Program-made: the position numbers and the translations under genes
Assembly: GCA_028690155.1 (NCBI GenBank)
Contig: JAQVBU010000001.1
Span: 1 to 64,000 of the forward strand
From: Alphaproteobacteria bacterium
GTDB lineage: Bacteria > Pseudomonadota > Alphaproteobacteria > UBA9219
Direction: 5' to 3'
DNA: 64,000 nt
The notes under the pieces: model-generated
What the model saw: the letters and a program-made list of their open reading frames with translations, nothing else
The model's database searches: none
Told to the model about the DNA's origin: nothing
Shown: piece after piece, positions 63,723 to 64,000 of the stretch
How positions within the stretch are numbered: the stretch's first letter is position 1
How the letters are laid out: each line of letters begins with the position of its first letter

Positions 63723-64000
63723 ATGGATTCTTTACGCCGGGGTTTTTCGTTGTCTCATATGCCGCCTTTTCTCACATCCCGCTCAGGGCTTCGCGCCTTT
63801 CCTTTGGTTGTCGCGCTTGTCTTCTTTGCGCCCGGAACATCAACGGGGCTGGCCGCTCTGGAAGAAACGTCGTCCAGCGCCCTTCCTTCGATGGTTATTG
63901 AAGGAAAAAGCGGCAAGGACACCGCGCCGTTGTCGGAACTCGTCCTTTCGACGGACGCCGAAGCCTTAGCCCTTCAAGCCGAACAGGCTGCCCTTCAAGC
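63723..64000 (+). CDS. Exported protein, N-terminal fragment
   Basis: Open frame from ATG 63723 (after GAAAAG) to the right edge of the window, 92 residues, so the C-terminus is missing. It starts MDSLRRGFSLSHMPPFLTSR, has a hydrophobic stretch (FPLVVALVFFAPGTSTG, about 27-43) that should be a signal or anchor, and then an Ala/Glu/Ser-rich region (DAEALALQAEQAALQA at the end) likely forming a coiled coil. I do not recognise it. A competing frame at 63715-63969 is not better supported. Confidence 0.55.
   Translation, partial: MDSLRRGFSLSHMPPFLTSRSGLRAFPLVVALVFFAPGTSTGLAALEETSSSALPSMVIEGKSGKDTAPLSELVLSTDAEALALQAEQAALQ

Overview
The window reads as chromosome of a Gram-negative alphaproteobacterium of moderate GC content. 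Support comes from a GcrA-type cell-cycle regulator, a DUF1491 protein, an ihfA-merR pair, an rpsT-dnaA junction, a meso-DAP-type MurE, an outer-membrane assembly set (LptE, BamB) and a complete set of polyhydroxybutyrate accessory genes (phaA, phaB, two phasins, a PhaC-like hydrolase). Flagellar motor genes (motA, motB) suggest motility. Two tandem DotI/IcmL genes point to a Dot/Icm (type IVB) secretion system, so a host- or prey-interacting lifestyle is possible. Species cannot be named from the sequence.

Layout. 1-2.6 kb: end of ffh, then rpsP-rimM-trmD-rplS, closed by a terminator. 2.6-4 kb: a phasin and an unrecognised coiled-coil gene. 4-7.9 kb (minus): dnaK, motB, motA. 8-12.4 kb: a parvulin PPIase, a 294-bp repeat-built intergenic element, then lptE and leuS (minus). 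12.5-14.4 kb: a TPR/glycosyltransferase-like protein converging on a dcw block (minus: murE-murF-mraY-murD-ftsW, 14.4-20.8 kb). 20.9-22.7 kb: rsmE, a tRNA methyltransferase and a small secreted protein. 22.7-26 kb: an mgtA-like P-type ATPase behind a long structured leader. 26-30 kb: ftsK, then a PhaC-like gene with a short partner. 30-32.5 kb: a PEBP protein and ribB-ribH-nusB. 32.5-35 kb: a FliL-like secreted protein, two dotI/icmL genes and a GcrA-like gene. 35-40.5 kb: a CobS-like protein, an old yellow enzyme, rpsU, surE, DUF1491, a CPA2 antiporter. 40.6-45.5 kb looks accessory: a methyltransferase and its divergent XRE regulator, a radical SAM enzyme, a PfkB-like protein with altered active site, then a 149-bp tandem repeat abutting tRNA-Val. 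45.7-52 kb: phaB-phaA, ihfA-merR, bactofilin, a second phasin, a small lipoprotein, accD. 51.6-61 kb (minus): yfgM-like, bamB and der lie upstream of prmA, pepP, thrC, an M16 protease and a GNAT acetyltransferase, closely packed or overlapping. 61.2-64 kb: rpsT, dnaA and the start of a secreted protein cut by the window edge.

How the genes work together. phaA and phaB make (R)-3-hydroxybutyryl-CoA, the PhaC-like protein could polymerise it, and the phasins coat the granules. The dcw block makes lipid I precursors, but its MurF has lost several residues that are invariant in Mur ligases. A CobS-like and a PfkB-like protein show the same pattern of a kept fold with an eroded catalytic centre. 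The items most worth a second look are the altered MurF, the paired DotI/IcmL genes beside a GcrA-like regulator, the MITE-like element before lptE, the structured mgtA leader, and the short PhaC with its overlapping 126-residue partner.
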